A DNA stretch of 57,839 nt, from NCBI RefSeq assembly GCF_002005565.1, contig NZ_BDJC01000047.1, positions 1 through 57,839 of the forward strand. Direction: 5' to 3'. The DNA comes from Streptomyces sp. JHA26 (GTDB taxonomy: Bacteria > Actinomycetota > Actinomycetes > Streptomycetales > Streptomycetaceae). Under the pieces are notes generated by a model. It was not told the DNA's origin. It searched no databases and saw only the letters and a list, made by a program, of their open reading frames with translations. This document shows positions 8,392 to 16,765 of the stretch, piece by piece (the stretch's first letter is position 1; the number at the start of each line of letters is the position of its first letter). Made by a program: the position numbers and the translations under genes.

Positions 8392-8793
8392 GTGAGGACG
8401 TTACGGGTGACGGCGATCGCGAGTCTGACGCCACTGGAACGGCTGGACGACGATCCGTTCCTCGTCGACTCCCGCAGCCAGCACGCCATGTGCGCACGCT
8501 GGGCCGCCGAGCAGGGGTACGTCGTCACCCGGGAACTGCTGGTCAGCGGGTTGCGACCCGACCACGACGCGCTGTGGGACGACGTGCGCCCCGGGCAGGA
8601 CCTGTTCGTGGCGCCCAGCCACCGGGTGCTGCGGAGCGCGCTGTCGTCCGTGGAGGAGTTCACCGCGGAGTGCGCGCGGCGCGGGGTGCGGGTGGAGACC
8701 GTCGGGCACGAGGAGCCGTCGTACGACGCCCGGATGAAGGCGTGCGTGCACCGCAGGCTGTCGATGCCGACGGCCGGGTACGACGGCCGCTGA
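8392..8793 (+). CDS. Small protein resembling a serine-recombinase N-terminal domain without the catalytic serine; TTA codon
   Basis: 133 residues from a GTG behind a GGGAGGTGAGG ribosome binding region. The pattern is close to a resolvase N-terminal domain: an early strand (LRVTAIASL), a helix with Q-x-x-x-C-x-x-W-A-x-x-x-G-Y, a strand with LLVSGLRPD, VRPGQDLFVAPSHRVLRS where resolvases have a D-RL-R segment, and ECARRGVRVETV. The YxRVS catalytic serine is not present, and there is no DNA-binding C-terminal part. Codon 4 is TTA (8401-8403), a leucine codon that needs the bldA tRNA in Streptomyces. The function is unknown; the fold assignment is inference. Confidence 0.75.
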   Translation: MRTLRVTAIASLTPLERLDDDPFLVDSRSQHAMCARWAAEQGYVVTRELLVSGLRPDHDALWDDVRPGQDLFVAPSHRVLRSALSSVEEFTAECARRGVRVETVGHEEPSYDARMKACVHRRLSMPTAGYDGR

Positions 8794-8918
8794 CCACCGG
8801 CCCGCCGGGAGACCGGGCGTGTCCCGGGTGAACGGGGCCAGGGGGGACAAAAAGGCGTTCCGGAGCGTTGTGGCAGGGTGGGGAGGGCCCGCGCGGACGA
8901 CGGGCCGGGACGTGAGGT

Positions 8919-11051
8919 GTGCGGAGCGTGGGTGGAGGGCGTTGGCGCCGGGGCGCCAGTCAGATCGGGCGCAGCATCGCCGTGTGGGCCGTCTCCACGG
9001 TGACCATGCTGGTGCTCGCCGGGATCCTCCCGGACTTCCGGCTCCAGTCCCCCGACGGTGACAGCGCGACCGACATCGCCGTCACCGCCGCGGTCGGCGC
9101 CGGTGCCTTCGGCTTGTTGTCGGCCCTGGTGTGGCCGCTGCTGGTCCGGCTGCTGCTGCTGGTGCCCGCGCTGGTCCTCGGGCTGCTGGTCTTCTTCCTC
9201 AACGGCGGACTGCTGCTCCTCGCGCTGGACGTGAACCCGACCGCGCGCGGCGGCGTCGCCCCGGAGACCGCCGTGGTGGTGGCCGCCGTGATGTCCGCCG
9301 TGGCCTCGGCCACCGGGGGTGCCCTGGCCGTGCGCGACGACGACGCCTACCGGCGCCGGCTCTACCGGCTCGCCGACCGCCGCCGCAGATCCGGCCCGCC
9401 CTGCCCGACCGGCCCCGGCACCGTCTTCCTGCAACTGGACGGCGTCGGCCACGACGTGCTGCTGGACGCGGTCGACGGGGGCCTGATGCCCACCGTCGCC
9501 CGCTGGCTCGGCCGCGACGGCTCCTCCGCGACCCACCGGCTCGCCCCGTGGCGCACCGACTGGTCCAGCCAGACCGGCGCCAGCCAGCTCGGCATCCTGC
9601 ACGGCAGCAACCACGACGTCCCGGCGTTCCGGTGGTACGAGAAGGACAGCGGCGAGGTGGTCGTCTGCAACCGCCCCACCAGCGCCGCCGACCTCCAGCG
9701 GCGGGCCATCGAGCGCACCGGCGACGGCGGACTGCTCACCTTCGACGGCGCCAGCCGCGGCAACCTGTTCAGCGGCGGCGCCGACGAACAGGCCCTCGTG
9801 CTGTCCATAGCCACCCGCCGCCGCAGCCGGGAGAACCGCTCCCGGTCCGGCTACTTCGCCTACTTCTCCGACCCGGCCAACGCGGTCCGCACCGCCCTGT
9901 CCTTCGTCGCCGAGGTGTGCCGGGAGATCGGCCAGTCCACCCGCGCCCGCGTCCACAAGGTCCGCCCCCGCGTCTCCCGCGGCGGCCTCTACCCCTTCGT
10001 CCGGGCCTTCGCGACCGTCGTCGAGCGGGACGTCGTCGTCGCCGCCGTGATGGGCGACATGCTCGCCGGACGCACCGCCGTCTACGCCGACCTGGTCGCC
10101 TACGACGAGGTCGCGCACCACTCGGGACCGCGCAGCCGGGACGCCGCGAAGGTCCTCCAGCGGCTCGACCGGTCCCTCGCGCTGATCGAGAAGGTCGCCG
10201 AGCACGCACCCCGCCGGTACCGGATCGTGGTCCTGTCCGACCACGGCCAGAGCCCCGGCGAGACCTTCCGCTCCCGTTACGGCCTCACCCTCGCCGACCT
10301 GGTGCGGGCCGGCTGCGGACTGCCCGTGCCGCGCCGGGCGCGGCGCACCCGCAGCGGCGCCGAGGCGCGCACCGCCGTCCGGGCCGCCCTGCACCGGCCC
10401 GTCGAGGAGGGCGAGGAGCGGCGCCGGCCCGCCGACCGCCACTCGGAGCCGGTCGTGCTGGCCTCCGGCAACCTCGGCCTCGTCTCCTTCCCGGACGTGC
10501 CGCACCGGATGAGCCGCGAGGAGATCGACGCCCGCCACCCGGCGCTGCTGCCCACCCTCGCCAACCACCCCGGCATCGGCTTCCTGCTGGTGCGCAGCGA
10601 GGAGCACGGCGGTGTGGTCCTCGGCGCGCGCGGCGCGGAGATGCCCCTGGACCGGCTCGACGAGGACCCCGGCCCGCTCGCGCCGTTCGGCCCCGGAGCC
10701 GCGGACGCCGTGCGCCGCACGCACTCCTTCCCGCACACCGCCGACATCATGGTCAACTCCTCCCACGACCCGGCCGACGGCGAGGTCCTCGCCTTCGAGG
10801 AGCAGATCGGCTCCCACGGCGGGCTCGGCGGCGCCCAGTCGCGGGCCTTCCTGCTGTCGCCCGTCGTCCTGTCCGCGCCGGCCGGCGACGGGACGGACAT
10901 CGTCGGCGCCGAGCAGGTCCACCGGGTGCTGCGCCGCTGGCTGCGCGAGTCGAACGGCCCGCAGGTCCCCGTGGACGATTCCCGGTCCACGAGCCGGGAC
11001 GGCGCACCTTTTGCGGTCCCCGAGGGGCTCGCGCAGGACAAAATCGCCTGA
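8919..11051 (+). CDS. Membrane-anchored alkaline-phosphatase-superfamily protein with holin-like N-terminal domain
   Basis: About 710 residues. The first roughly 140 hold four hydrophobic segments of the 'phage holin family' type (SIAVWAVSTVTMLVLAGILP; VWPLLVRLLLLVPALVLGLL; TAVVVAAVMSAVASATGG). The rest is a type I phosphodiesterase/nucleotide pyrophosphatase-like domain: FLQLDGVGHDVL, the probable nucleophile region SSQTGASQLG, YADLVAYDEVAHHSG and RIVVLSDHGQSPGE carry the expected metal ligands. The start is uncertain (GTG at 8919 or 8928, neither with a strong ribosome binding site). The catalytic part should sit next to the membrane; sidedness is not clear. Confidence 0.85.
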   Translation: MRSVGGGRWRRGASQIGRSIAVWAVSTVTMLVLAGILPDFRLQSPDGDSATDIAVTAAVGAGAFGLLSALVWPLLVRLLLLVPALVLGLLVFFLNGGLLLLALDVNPTARGGVAPETAVVVAAVMSAVASATGGALAVRDDDAYRRRLYRLADRRRRSGPPCPTGPGTVFLQLDGVGHDVLLDAVDGGLMPTVARWLGRDGSSATHRLAPWRTDWSSQTGASQLGILHGSNHDVPAFRWYEKDSGEVVVCNRPTSAADLQRRAIERTGDGGLLTFDGASRGNLFSGGADEQALVLSIATRRRSRENRSRSGYFAYFSDPANAVRTALSFVAEVCREIGQSTRARVHKVRPRVSRGGLYPFVRAFATVVERDVVVAAVMGDMLAGRTAVYADLVAYDEVAHHSGPRSRDAAKVLQRLDRSLALIEKVAEHAPRRYRIVVLSDHGQSPGETFRSRYGLTLADLVRAGCGLPVPRRARRTRSGAEARTAVRAALHRPVEEGEERRRPADRHSEPVVLASGNLGLVSFPDVPHRMSREEIDARHPALLPTLANHPGIGFLLVRSEEHGGVVLGARGAEMPLDRLDEDPGPLAPFGPGAADAVRRTHSFPHTADIMVNSSHDPADGEVLAFEEQIGSHGGLGGAQSRAFLLSPVVLSAPAGDGTDIVGAEQVHRVLRRWLRESNGPQVPVDDSRSTSRDGAPFAVPEGLAQDKIA

Positions 11052-11135
11052 TTTGGCACTGTACGCGTGGATGCCGGACCATGGGCGAGGCCCCGGCGAT
11101 CCCGGGCACTCGTTCCAAGGAAGGCGTTCCACCCC

Positions 11136-12548
11136 ATGCACGTCACCGGGACCGTCCCCCCACCGGCTCCGGACCAGCGGGAGACCCCCGCGGCCCCCAC
11201 CCCGGAACCCGGCACCACCCGGCACGCCCGCCGCTTCGGGCTGCCCGTCGCCACCGCCCTGGTCATGGGCAACATCATCGGCGGCGGCATCTTCCTGCTC
11301 CCGGCCTCGGTCGCGCCCTTCGGCACGATCAGCCTGCTCGCCTTCGGCGTCCTGACCGTCGGCGCGATCACCCTCGCCCTGGTCTTCGGCCGGCTCGCCG
11401 CCCGCGACCCCCGCACCGGCGGCCCCTACGTCTACGCCCGCGGGGCCTTCGGCGACTTCGCCGGCTTCCTCGCCGCCTGGGCGTACTGGATCACCACCTG
11501 GGTGTCCAACGCGGCGCTCGCCGTCGCCGCCGTCGGCTACCTCGACGTCCTGATCCCGGTGAACGACCACCGCTGGACCGCGTGCCTGGCCGCGCTCGTC
11601 CTCCAGTGGCTGCCGGCGCTCGCCAACTTCGCCGGCACCCGCTACGTGGGCGCCGTCCAGCTGGTGTCCACGGTGCTGAAGTTCGCGCCGCTGCTGCTCG
11701 TCGCGATCGGCGGACTGTTCTTCTTCGACCCGGACAACCTCGGCCCGTTCAACGCGACCGGCGGCAGCGGCATCGGCGCGGTCTCCGCCGCCGCCGCGAT
11801 CCTGCTCTTCTCCTACCTCGGCGTGGAGTCCGCCGCGGTCAGCGCGGGCGAGGTCAAGAACCCGCGCCGCACGGTCGGCCGGGCCACGGTCATCGGCACC
11901 TGCGGCGCGGCCCTCGTCTACCTGCTCGGCACCCTCTCCGTCTTCGGCACCGTCGCCCACGACCGCCTGGTCGACAGCTCCGCCCCCTTCTCCGACGCCG
12001 TGAACGCCATGTTCGGCGGCGCCTGGGGCGGCTGGGCCGTCGCGGTCGCCGCCCTGGTGTCGATGACCGGCTGCCTCAACGGCTGGACGCTGCTGAGCGC
12101 CCAGACCCCGTACGCCGCCGCGAAGGACGGCCTGTTCCCGGCCGTGTTCGCCCGCAAGCGGCGCGGTGTCCCCACCGTCGGCGTCGGCGTCACCGTCGTC
12201 CTCGCCTCCCTCCTCACCGTCTACAACTACACGTCCGGCTCGGCGAAGATCTTCGAGGTCCTGGTCCTCGTCACCACCTTCACCGCGGCCGTGCCCTACC
12301 TGCTGGCCACCGCCGCGCAGCTCTTCCACCTGGTCTCCGGGCAGCGCGAGCGCGTGAACCGCGCCCGGCTGGTGCGCGACGCCGTGATCGCCTCCGTGGC
12401 GGCCGCGTTCTCCCTGTGGCTGGTCGCCGGCGCCGGTTACGCGGCCGTCTACCAGGGCGTGCTGTTCCTGTTCGCGGGCGTACTGGTCTACGCGGTGATG
12501 GCGGCCCGGCGGCAGCGGACCCCGGAGGGGGAGCGGTCTTCCGGGTGA
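11136..12548 (+). CDS. APC-superfamily amino acid permease
   Basis: 470 residues with about 12 membrane segments. The N-terminal core motif GLPVATALVMGNIIGGGIF is the GxGxG-type TM1 signature of APC basic amino acid/polyamine antiporters. GRLAARDPRTGGPYVYARGA corresponds to the TM2-TM3 block and SYLGVESAAVSAGEVKNPRR to the TM6 E/N region. The substrate (arginine/agmatine/putrescine type by similarity) is not certain. The ATG follows AAGGAAGG with a somewhat long 11-nt spacing. It stands alone between the phosphatase and OsmC genes. Confidence 0.9.
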   Translation: MHVTGTVPPPAPDQRETPAAPTPEPGTTRHARRFGLPVATALVMGNIIGGGIFLLPASVAPFGTISLLAFGVLTVGAITLALVFGRLAARDPRTGGPYVYARGAFGDFAGFLAAWAYWITTWVSNAALAVAAVGYLDVLIPVNDHRWTACLAALVLQWLPALANFAGTRYVGAVQLVSTVLKFAPLLLVAIGGLFFFDPDNLGPFNATGGSGIGAVSAAAAILLFSYLGVESAAVSAGEVKNPRRTVGRATVIGTCGAALVYLLGTLSVFGTVAHDRLVDSSAPFSDAVNAMFGGAWGGWAVAVAALVSMTGCLNGWTLLSAQTPYAAAKDGLFPAVFARKRRGVPTVGVGVTVVLASLLTVYNYTSGSAKIFEVLVLVTTFTAAVPYLLATAAQLFHLVSGQRERVNRARLVRDAVIASVAAAFSLWLVAGAGYAAVYQGVLFLFAGVLVYAVMAARRQRTPEGERSSG

Positions 12549-12639
12549 GCCGGGCCGGAGTGTGATCGGATGGGGGCGGGAACCCGGACACGGGCTTCCC
12601 ACCGCCCCTGTACAGCAAGAGCATTCGAGAGGATCCGCC

Positions 12640-13065
12640 GTGGCAACCACGCGCTCCGCACACACCGTCTGGGAAGGCAGCCTGACCGAGGGAAGCGGTG
12701 TCGTCACCTTCGACTCGTCCGGCATCGGCGAGCAGTCGGTGTCGTGGCCGTCGCGCGCCGAGCAGGCCAACGGGAAGACCAGCCCGGAGGAGCTGATCGC
12801 CGCCGCCCACTCCAGCTGCTTCTCCATGGCGCTGTCGCACGGCCTGACCGGCGCCGGCACCCCGCCCGCCAAGCTGACCACCTCGGCCGACGTCACCTTC
12901 CAGCCGGGCACGGGCATCACCGGCATCCACCTCACCGTGGAGGGCGACGTCCCCGGCATCGACGAGGAGGCGTTCACCGCCGCCGCCGAGGACGCCAAGA
13001 AGAACTGCCCGGTCAGCCAGGCCCTGGCGGGCACGACCATCACCCTGACGGCCAAGCTGGCCTAG
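12640..13065 (+). CDS. osmC: OsmC-family organic hydroperoxide peroxidase
   Basis: 141 residues, the usual OsmC length. It starts at a GTG with GAGAGGAT upstream. The two redox cysteines are in SSCFSMALS and KKNCPVSQAL, and the glutamate in SPEELIAAAHSSC matches the family. OsmC/Ohr enzymes reduce organic hydroperoxides in the cytoplasm using thiols; the sequence DVTFQPGTGITGIHLTVEGDVPG and the length favour OsmC over Ohr. It is monocistronic, with a strong convergent terminator 13 nt after the stop. No regulator gene is adjacent. Confidence 0.92.
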   Translation: MATTRSAHTVWEGSLTEGSGVVTFDSSGIGEQSVSWPSRAEQANGKTSPEELIAAAHSSCFSMALSHGLTGAGTPPAKLTTSADVTFQPGTGITGIHLTVEGDVPGIDEEAFTAAAEDAKKNCPVSQALAGTTITLTAKLA

Positions 13066-13077
13066 GGCCCGCCGTTC

Positions 13078-13114
13078 GGGTCGGCCGGAGGGAACGACGC
13101 CTTCCGGCCGACCC
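13078..13114. terminator. Bidirectional stem-loop terminator
   Basis: GGGTCGGCCGGA (13078-13089) pairs perfectly with TCCGGCCGACCC (13103-13114). It lies between the converging osmC and methyltransferase genes. Confidence 0.75.
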
Positions 13115-13148
13115 GGGCGGGGGCGGGCGTGCGGTACAGGGAGGGGGC

Positions 13149-13964
13149 TCAGGGCTTGCGCGCCACCCCCGCGTACACCGGGACGATGCCCTCCGCGTGG
13201 ACCGCCACGTCCTCGGGGTCCGGCCGCCACCCGATCACCGGGATGACGCCGGGGCCGAGCAGCTCCAGGCCGTCGAAGAACCGCGCGAACTCGGCGAGCG
13301 GACGCGGGTGGAACGGCGTGCCGCCGCGGGCGAACAGCGCGGCGGCCCGGCCGACCGCCTCGGGGTTCAGGTCGGGCGTGACCTGGGAGAGGATCAGGTG
13401 GCTGCCGGGCGCGAGGACGTCGACGTACCGCTTCAGCAGCCCGTACACGTCGTCGCCGTCGACCGCGTCGTCCAGGTAGTGCGTGAGGGCCACCAGCGAC
13501 AGGGCGACGGGCCGGTCGAAGTCCAGGCACTCGCCCGCCAGCCGCAGGATGGTGTCCGGGTCCCGGACGTCGGCGTGGACGTACTCGGTGGCGCCCTCCG
13601 CCGAGCCGTGCAGCAGCGCCTCGGCGTGCCGGAGCACGATCGGGTCGTTGTCGGCGTACACCACCCGCGCCTCGGGCGCGACGCCCTGGGCCACCTGGTG
13701 CAGGTTCGGCTCGGTGGGGATGCCCGTGCCGATGTCGAGGAACTGGCGCACCCCGGCCTCGGCGACCGTACGGACCGCCCGCTGCATGAACCGGCGGTTG
13801 GCACGCGCCCCGCGCACCGCCGTGTCGTCCGCGGCGAGGATCCTGCGGGCCAGCTCCTCGTCCACGGGGTAGTTGTCCTTGCCGCCCAGCCACCAGTCGT
13901 AGACACGGGCCGGATGCGGCCGGCTGGTGTCGACGGGGGCGGACGCGGCGTCGGGTCCGGTCAT
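13149..13964 (-). CDS. SAM-dependent methyltransferase, DUF574 family
   Basis: 271 residues, the typical length of this actinobacterial family. The N-terminal signature RPHPARVYDWWLGGKDNYPVD is diagnostic, and the SAM-binding motif is QFLDIGTGIPT with an acidic residue in VVYADNDPIV. Substrates of the family are unknown. The ATG has GGGAG upstream and lies 41 nt after the stop of an XRE regulator on the same strand, so the two are probably cotranscribed. In streptomycetes such genes often neighbour XRE/DUF397-type regulators, which fits. Confidence 0.92.
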   Translation of the reverse strand: MTGPDAASAPVDTSRPHPARVYDWWLGGKDNYPVDEELARRILAADDTAVRGARANRRFMQRAVRTVAEAGVRQFLDIGTGIPTEPNLHQVAQGVAPEARVVYADNDPIVLRHAEALLHGSAEGATEYVHADVRDPDTILRLAGECLDFDRPVALSLVALTHYLDDAVDGDDVYGLLKRYVDVLAPGSHLILSQVTPDLNPEAVGRAAALFARGGTPFHPRPLAEFARFFDGLELLGPGVIPVIGWRPDPEDVAVHAEGIVPVYAGVARKP

Positions 13965-14005
13965 GCGGTGTCTTCTCCCTCGGGGGGTGCTGTCGGGCGG
14001 CCGGG

Positions 14006-14869
14006 TCAGTAGTCCTCGCGGTACTCCCGCAGGATCTTCTCGGTGCGCTGGGCGGAGGCGGCACGCGCCGTCATGTGGTCCAGGACCTCCAGGTGCGTGG
14101 AGACCTCCTCGCGCGAGTCCAGGTACAGCGCACCGGTCAGGTACTCGGTGAAGACCATGTCGGGCAGCTCCGGCTCGGCGAAGCGGAACAAGGTGAACGG
14201 CGCGTACGTCCCCGGGTGCGGACCGTCGTCGAACTCGGCGACCTGCAGCGTCACCCGGTCCCGGGCGGAGAGCTCCAGCAGCCGGTCGAGCTGTTCGCGC
14301 ATCACCCGGCCGTGGACGCTGACCGGGCGCCGCAGCACCGTCTCGTCCATGATCACCCACAGGTGCGGCGGGTCCGGCCGGTCCAGCAGCCGCTGCCGCT
14401 CCATGCGCAGGGACACGTGCCGCTCGACGGCCTCCCGTCCCGAGTTCCCTATCGTCCCGGCGTCCAGGACCGCGCGCGCGTAGTCCTCGGTCTGGAACAG
14501 GCCGGGCACGAAGTGCGGTTCGTAGGAGCGGACGATCCGCGCCGCGCCCTCCAGGCTCACGTACAGGCTGAACCAGTCCGGCAGCACGTCGGTGTAGCGC
14601 TGCCACCAGCCCGGCCGGTTCGCCTCCTCGGCCAGCGCGACGAACGCCGCGACCTCGTCCTCGGGGACGCCGAACTCCGTCAACAGGATCTGGACGTACG
14701 GTATTTTCAGGGCGACCTCGGCCGTCTCCATGCGCCGTACGGTCGCCGGCGCCACCCGGAGCACCTTGGCGGCCTCCTCGCGCCTGAGGCCCGCCGCCTC
14801 CCGCAGCTCCTGCAGCCGCCTGCCCAGCACCACCTGACCCACGGTGGGTGCCGCCCGTCGCTCGCTCAC
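14006..14869 (-). CDS. XRE-family regulator with DUF5753 domain
   Basis: 287 residues. An N-terminal helix-turn-helix (LGRRLQELREAAGLRREEAA, then VLRVAPATVRRMETAE) is followed by the DUF5753 region (EANRPGWWQRYTDVLPDWFS, YEPHFVPGLFQTEDYARAVL, LQVAEFDDGPHPG). Such proteins are abundant in Streptomyces and often work with a small DUF397 partner; none is seen here, and a DUF574 methyltransferase follows instead. The GTG at 14869 has GGAGG about 6 nt upstream. A perfect 23-bp inverted repeat lies about 75 nt upstream and may be its operator or that of the divergent membrane gene. Confidence 0.9.
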   Translation of the reverse strand: MSERRAAPTVGQVVLGRRLQELREAAGLRREEAAKVLRVAPATVRRMETAEVALKIPYVQILLTEFGVPEDEVAAFVALAEEANRPGWWQRYTDVLPDWFSLYVSLEGAARIVRSYEPHFVPGLFQTEDYARAVLDAGTIGNSGREAVERHVSLRMERQRLLDRPDPPHLWVIMDETVLRRPVSVHGRVMREQLDRLLELSARDRVTLQVAEFDDGPHPGTYAPFTLFRFAEPELPDMVFTEYLTGALYLDSREEVSTHLEVLDHMTARAASAQRTEKILREYREDY

Positions 14870-14943
14870 GCCACGCCTCCCCAACGCGCCCAAGTCCGCC
14901 CGCAGTCTGTCATGTTCCCCTGTCGGTTCCACAAGGGGTGCGA

Positions 14944-14992
14944 GGGAGGGGAGGGGTCGATTACCCCCCGGGTAATCGACCCCTCCCCTCCC
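14944..14992. promoter_or_regulatory. Perfect 23-bp inverted repeat in a divergent promoter region
   Basis: Arms at 14944-14966 and 14970-14992 are exact reverse complements around a 3-nt centre. The outer part is G/A-rich (GGGAGGGGAGGGG) and the inner part is TCGATTACCC. It sits between the divergent XRE gene (start 14869) and the membrane protein gene (start 15091). It could be an operator or a transcript hairpin for either direction. Confidence 0.8.
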
Positions 14993-15090
14993 GGACGGGA
15001 TCGTGGAGACACCGGGGGCCGGACCGGCGCACTCCGGCCCGGCCCCCGGCTCCCCGCAGCCTGTCCGATCCCGACGGAGGATGACTCACC

Positions 15091-15516
15091 ATGTCCACGA
15101 ACCAGCTCGCCGTACTCGCCCGCACCCTCGAGCCGCAGCTGATGCTCCGCCGCTTCCTGACCCTGGACGCGGCCGTGACCGGCGCCAACGCGCTCGCCTA
15201 CCTCGCCCTGTCCGGGCCACTGGGCCGCTTCTTGGGGGCCGGGCCCGGGCTGGTGGCCGGTCTCGGCGCGTTCCTGGCCGCGTACGCGACGGCCGTGGGT
15301 CTGCTGGCCGCACGCCGGCACCCGCCGGCGCTCGCGGTGCGGGCCGTCGTGGAGGCCAACCTGGCCTGGGCGGCGCTGAGTTTCGCCGCCCTGGCCCTCT
15401 GGCTCACGCCCACCACGGCCGGCGCGGTGTGGACCGTGCTCCAGGCGCTCGTCGTCACGGGCTTCGCGCTGCTGCAGCACGCCGCGCTGAGGCAGCGTCA
15501 GGAAAGGGACGTGTGA
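15091..15516 (+). CDS. Small four-helix membrane protein, function unknown
   Basis: 141 residues with four hydrophobic segments (around residues 20-45, 50-70, 82-105 and 110-132) and short charged loops (AARRHP, RQRQERDV at the end). No enzyme or transporter signature is visible. GGAGG lies 10 nt before the ATG. Its 3' end overlaps the converging MmyB-type regulator gene by 19 nt. It faces the XRE/DUF574 pair across the large inverted repeat, so it may belong to that regulator's targets; this is inference. Confidence 0.8.
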   Translation: MSTNQLAVLARTLEPQLMLRRFLTLDAAVTGANALAYLALSGPLGRFLGAGPGLVAGLGAFLAAYATAVGLLAARRHPPALAVRAVVEANLAWAALSFAALALWLTPTTAGAVWTVLQALVVTGFALLQHAALRQRQERDV

Positions 15517-16313
15517 AGGTACTCGACCGTCGCCGGGTCGGCCGGGAGCAGCGTCTCGATGGCCAGCTCGGCGACCGTCACGTCCATCGGTGTGTTGAAG
15601 GTGGAGATGGACGAGATGAACGACAGCGTCCGGCCCCCGTGCTCGATGCGCAACGGCAGCGCGAAGTACGGCACCGGCTCGTCCGGCTCCTCGTCGTGGG
15701 CGTCGTCCGGCACCGGGTACGCCGCGACCTCCTCGTACAGCGCCCGCAGGGATCGCGAACGGTCCAGGGCGATCTGCCGCCGCATCTGTTCCAGCAGATG
15801 ACCGCGCCACTCGCGCAGGTTGCGGATGCGCGGCGCCAGGCCCTGCGGGTGCAGCGCCAGCCGCATCGCGTTCGGCCGGGGCGTGAGCAGGTGCCCGGGC
15901 AGGCCGTCCATCAGCATCGCGACGCCCTGGTTGGCCGCCAGCACGTCGTACGTCGCGTCGACCACCAGCGCGGGATAGGGCTCGTAGCCCTTGATCAGGC
16001 GTTCCATGCCCGCGCGCAGCGCGTCCAGCGCCGGGTCGTCCAGCGGGGTCTCCGGATAGTGCGGGGCGTAGCCCGCCGCCAGCAGCAGCGCGTTGCGCTC
16101 CCGCATGGGGACGTCGAGCCGCTCGGCGAGCCGCAGCACCATCTCCTCGCTCGGGCGGGAACGGCCCGTCTCGATGAAGCTGATGTGCCGGGCGGACGAG
16201 TCGGCGCGCAGCGCCAGCTCCAGCTGGCTGACCCGCCGCCTGACCCGCCAGGCCCGCAGCAGCGGACCCACGCCCCGGGCGGTGGGGGTGGTACCGGACA
16301 CGAGTGCGGTCAT
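15498..16313 (-). CDS. XRE-family regulator with MmyB-like ligand domain
   Basis: 271 residues. The helix-turn-helix is LLRAWRVRRRVSQLELALRA followed by SARHISFIETGRSRPS. The C-terminal half (GYEPYPALVVDATYDVLAANQGV, LREWRGHLLEQMRRQ, LPLRIEHGGRTLSFISSI, FNTPMDVTVAELAIETLLP) is the PAS-like MmyB domain, first seen in a methylenomycin regulator and thought to bind a small lipophilic ligand. The ATG at 16313 opens the product. It diverges from the pterin dehydratase gene (143 nt between starts), which may be its target. Confidence 0.93.
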   Translation of the reverse strand: MTALVSGTTPTARGVGPLLRAWRVRRRVSQLELALRADSSARHISFIETGRSRPSEEMVLRLAERLDVPMRERNALLLAAGYAPHYPETPLDDPALDALRAGMERLIKGYEPYPALVVDATYDVLAANQGVAMLMDGLPGHLLTPRPNAMRLALHPQGLAPRIRNLREWRGHLLEQMRRQIALDRSRSLRALYEEVAAYPVPDDAHDEEPDEPVPYFALPLRIEHGGRTLSFISSISTFNTPMDVTVAELAIETLLPADPATVEYLHTSLS

Positions 16314-16455
16314 ACGCCGAACGGTAGTCGACCGCGGGCCCGCCCGGCCGGTGCTCCGATCCGGGCCGCGACGGCCCCGCTGTGGCAGGCTGGGAGGGGA
16401 ACCGAGGACGTACGGGGCCGCCACCCGCGCCCCTGGCAGACGAGGAGCGCAGCCC

Positions 16456-16761
16456 ATGCCCGTCGAACCGCTGTCGCAGAAGGAGATCGAGGAGCGGCTG
16501 GCCGAGCTGCCGGGCTGGTCCCTCGACGCCGGTCGCCTCACCCGCGCCTACCGGCTCGCCTCGCACTTCGCGGCCACCGCGATGGTCGTCCACATCGCGC
16601 AGGTGCAGGAGGAGCTCGACCACCACTCCGACCTGACCCTCGGCTACAACACGGTGACCCTGGCGGTCAGCACCCACAGCGCGGGCGGCGCCGTCACCGA
16701 GAAGGACGTCGAGCTCGCCCGCAGGGTGGAGGAACTGGCCGGGGGTCACGGGGCACACTGA
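16456..16761 (+). CDS. Pterin-4a-carbinolamine dehydratase
   Basis: 101 residues, the full family length. The family pattern is clear: LSQKEIEERLAELPGWSLD at the start, the active-site run ELDHHSDLTLGYNTVTLAVS (usual form HHPD) and EKDVELARRVEEL at the end. The enzyme dehydrates 4a-hydroxytetrahydrobiopterin to recycle pterin after aromatic hydroxylation. No phenylalanine hydroxylase gene is nearby, so the partner is unknown. GAGGAG lies 8 nt before the ATG. The next gene starts 4 nt after its stop, so they form an operon. Confidence 0.93.
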   Translation: MPVEPLSQKEIEERLAELPGWSLDAGRLTRAYRLASHFAATAMVVHIAQVQEELDHHSDLTLGYNTVTLAVSTHSAGGAVTEKDVELARRVEELAGGHGAH

Positions 16762-16765
16762 CCGT

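Noticed and set aside
8919..9320. Phage holin gene suggesting a prophage
   Set aside because: The holin-like helices are fused in frame to a phosphodiesterase domain, and no other phage gene is present.
7995..13055. Very long minus-strand open frame of about 1690 codons
   Set aside because: It runs antisense to several recognisable genes (phosphatase, permease, osmC) and is a GC-bias shadow with low-complexity product.
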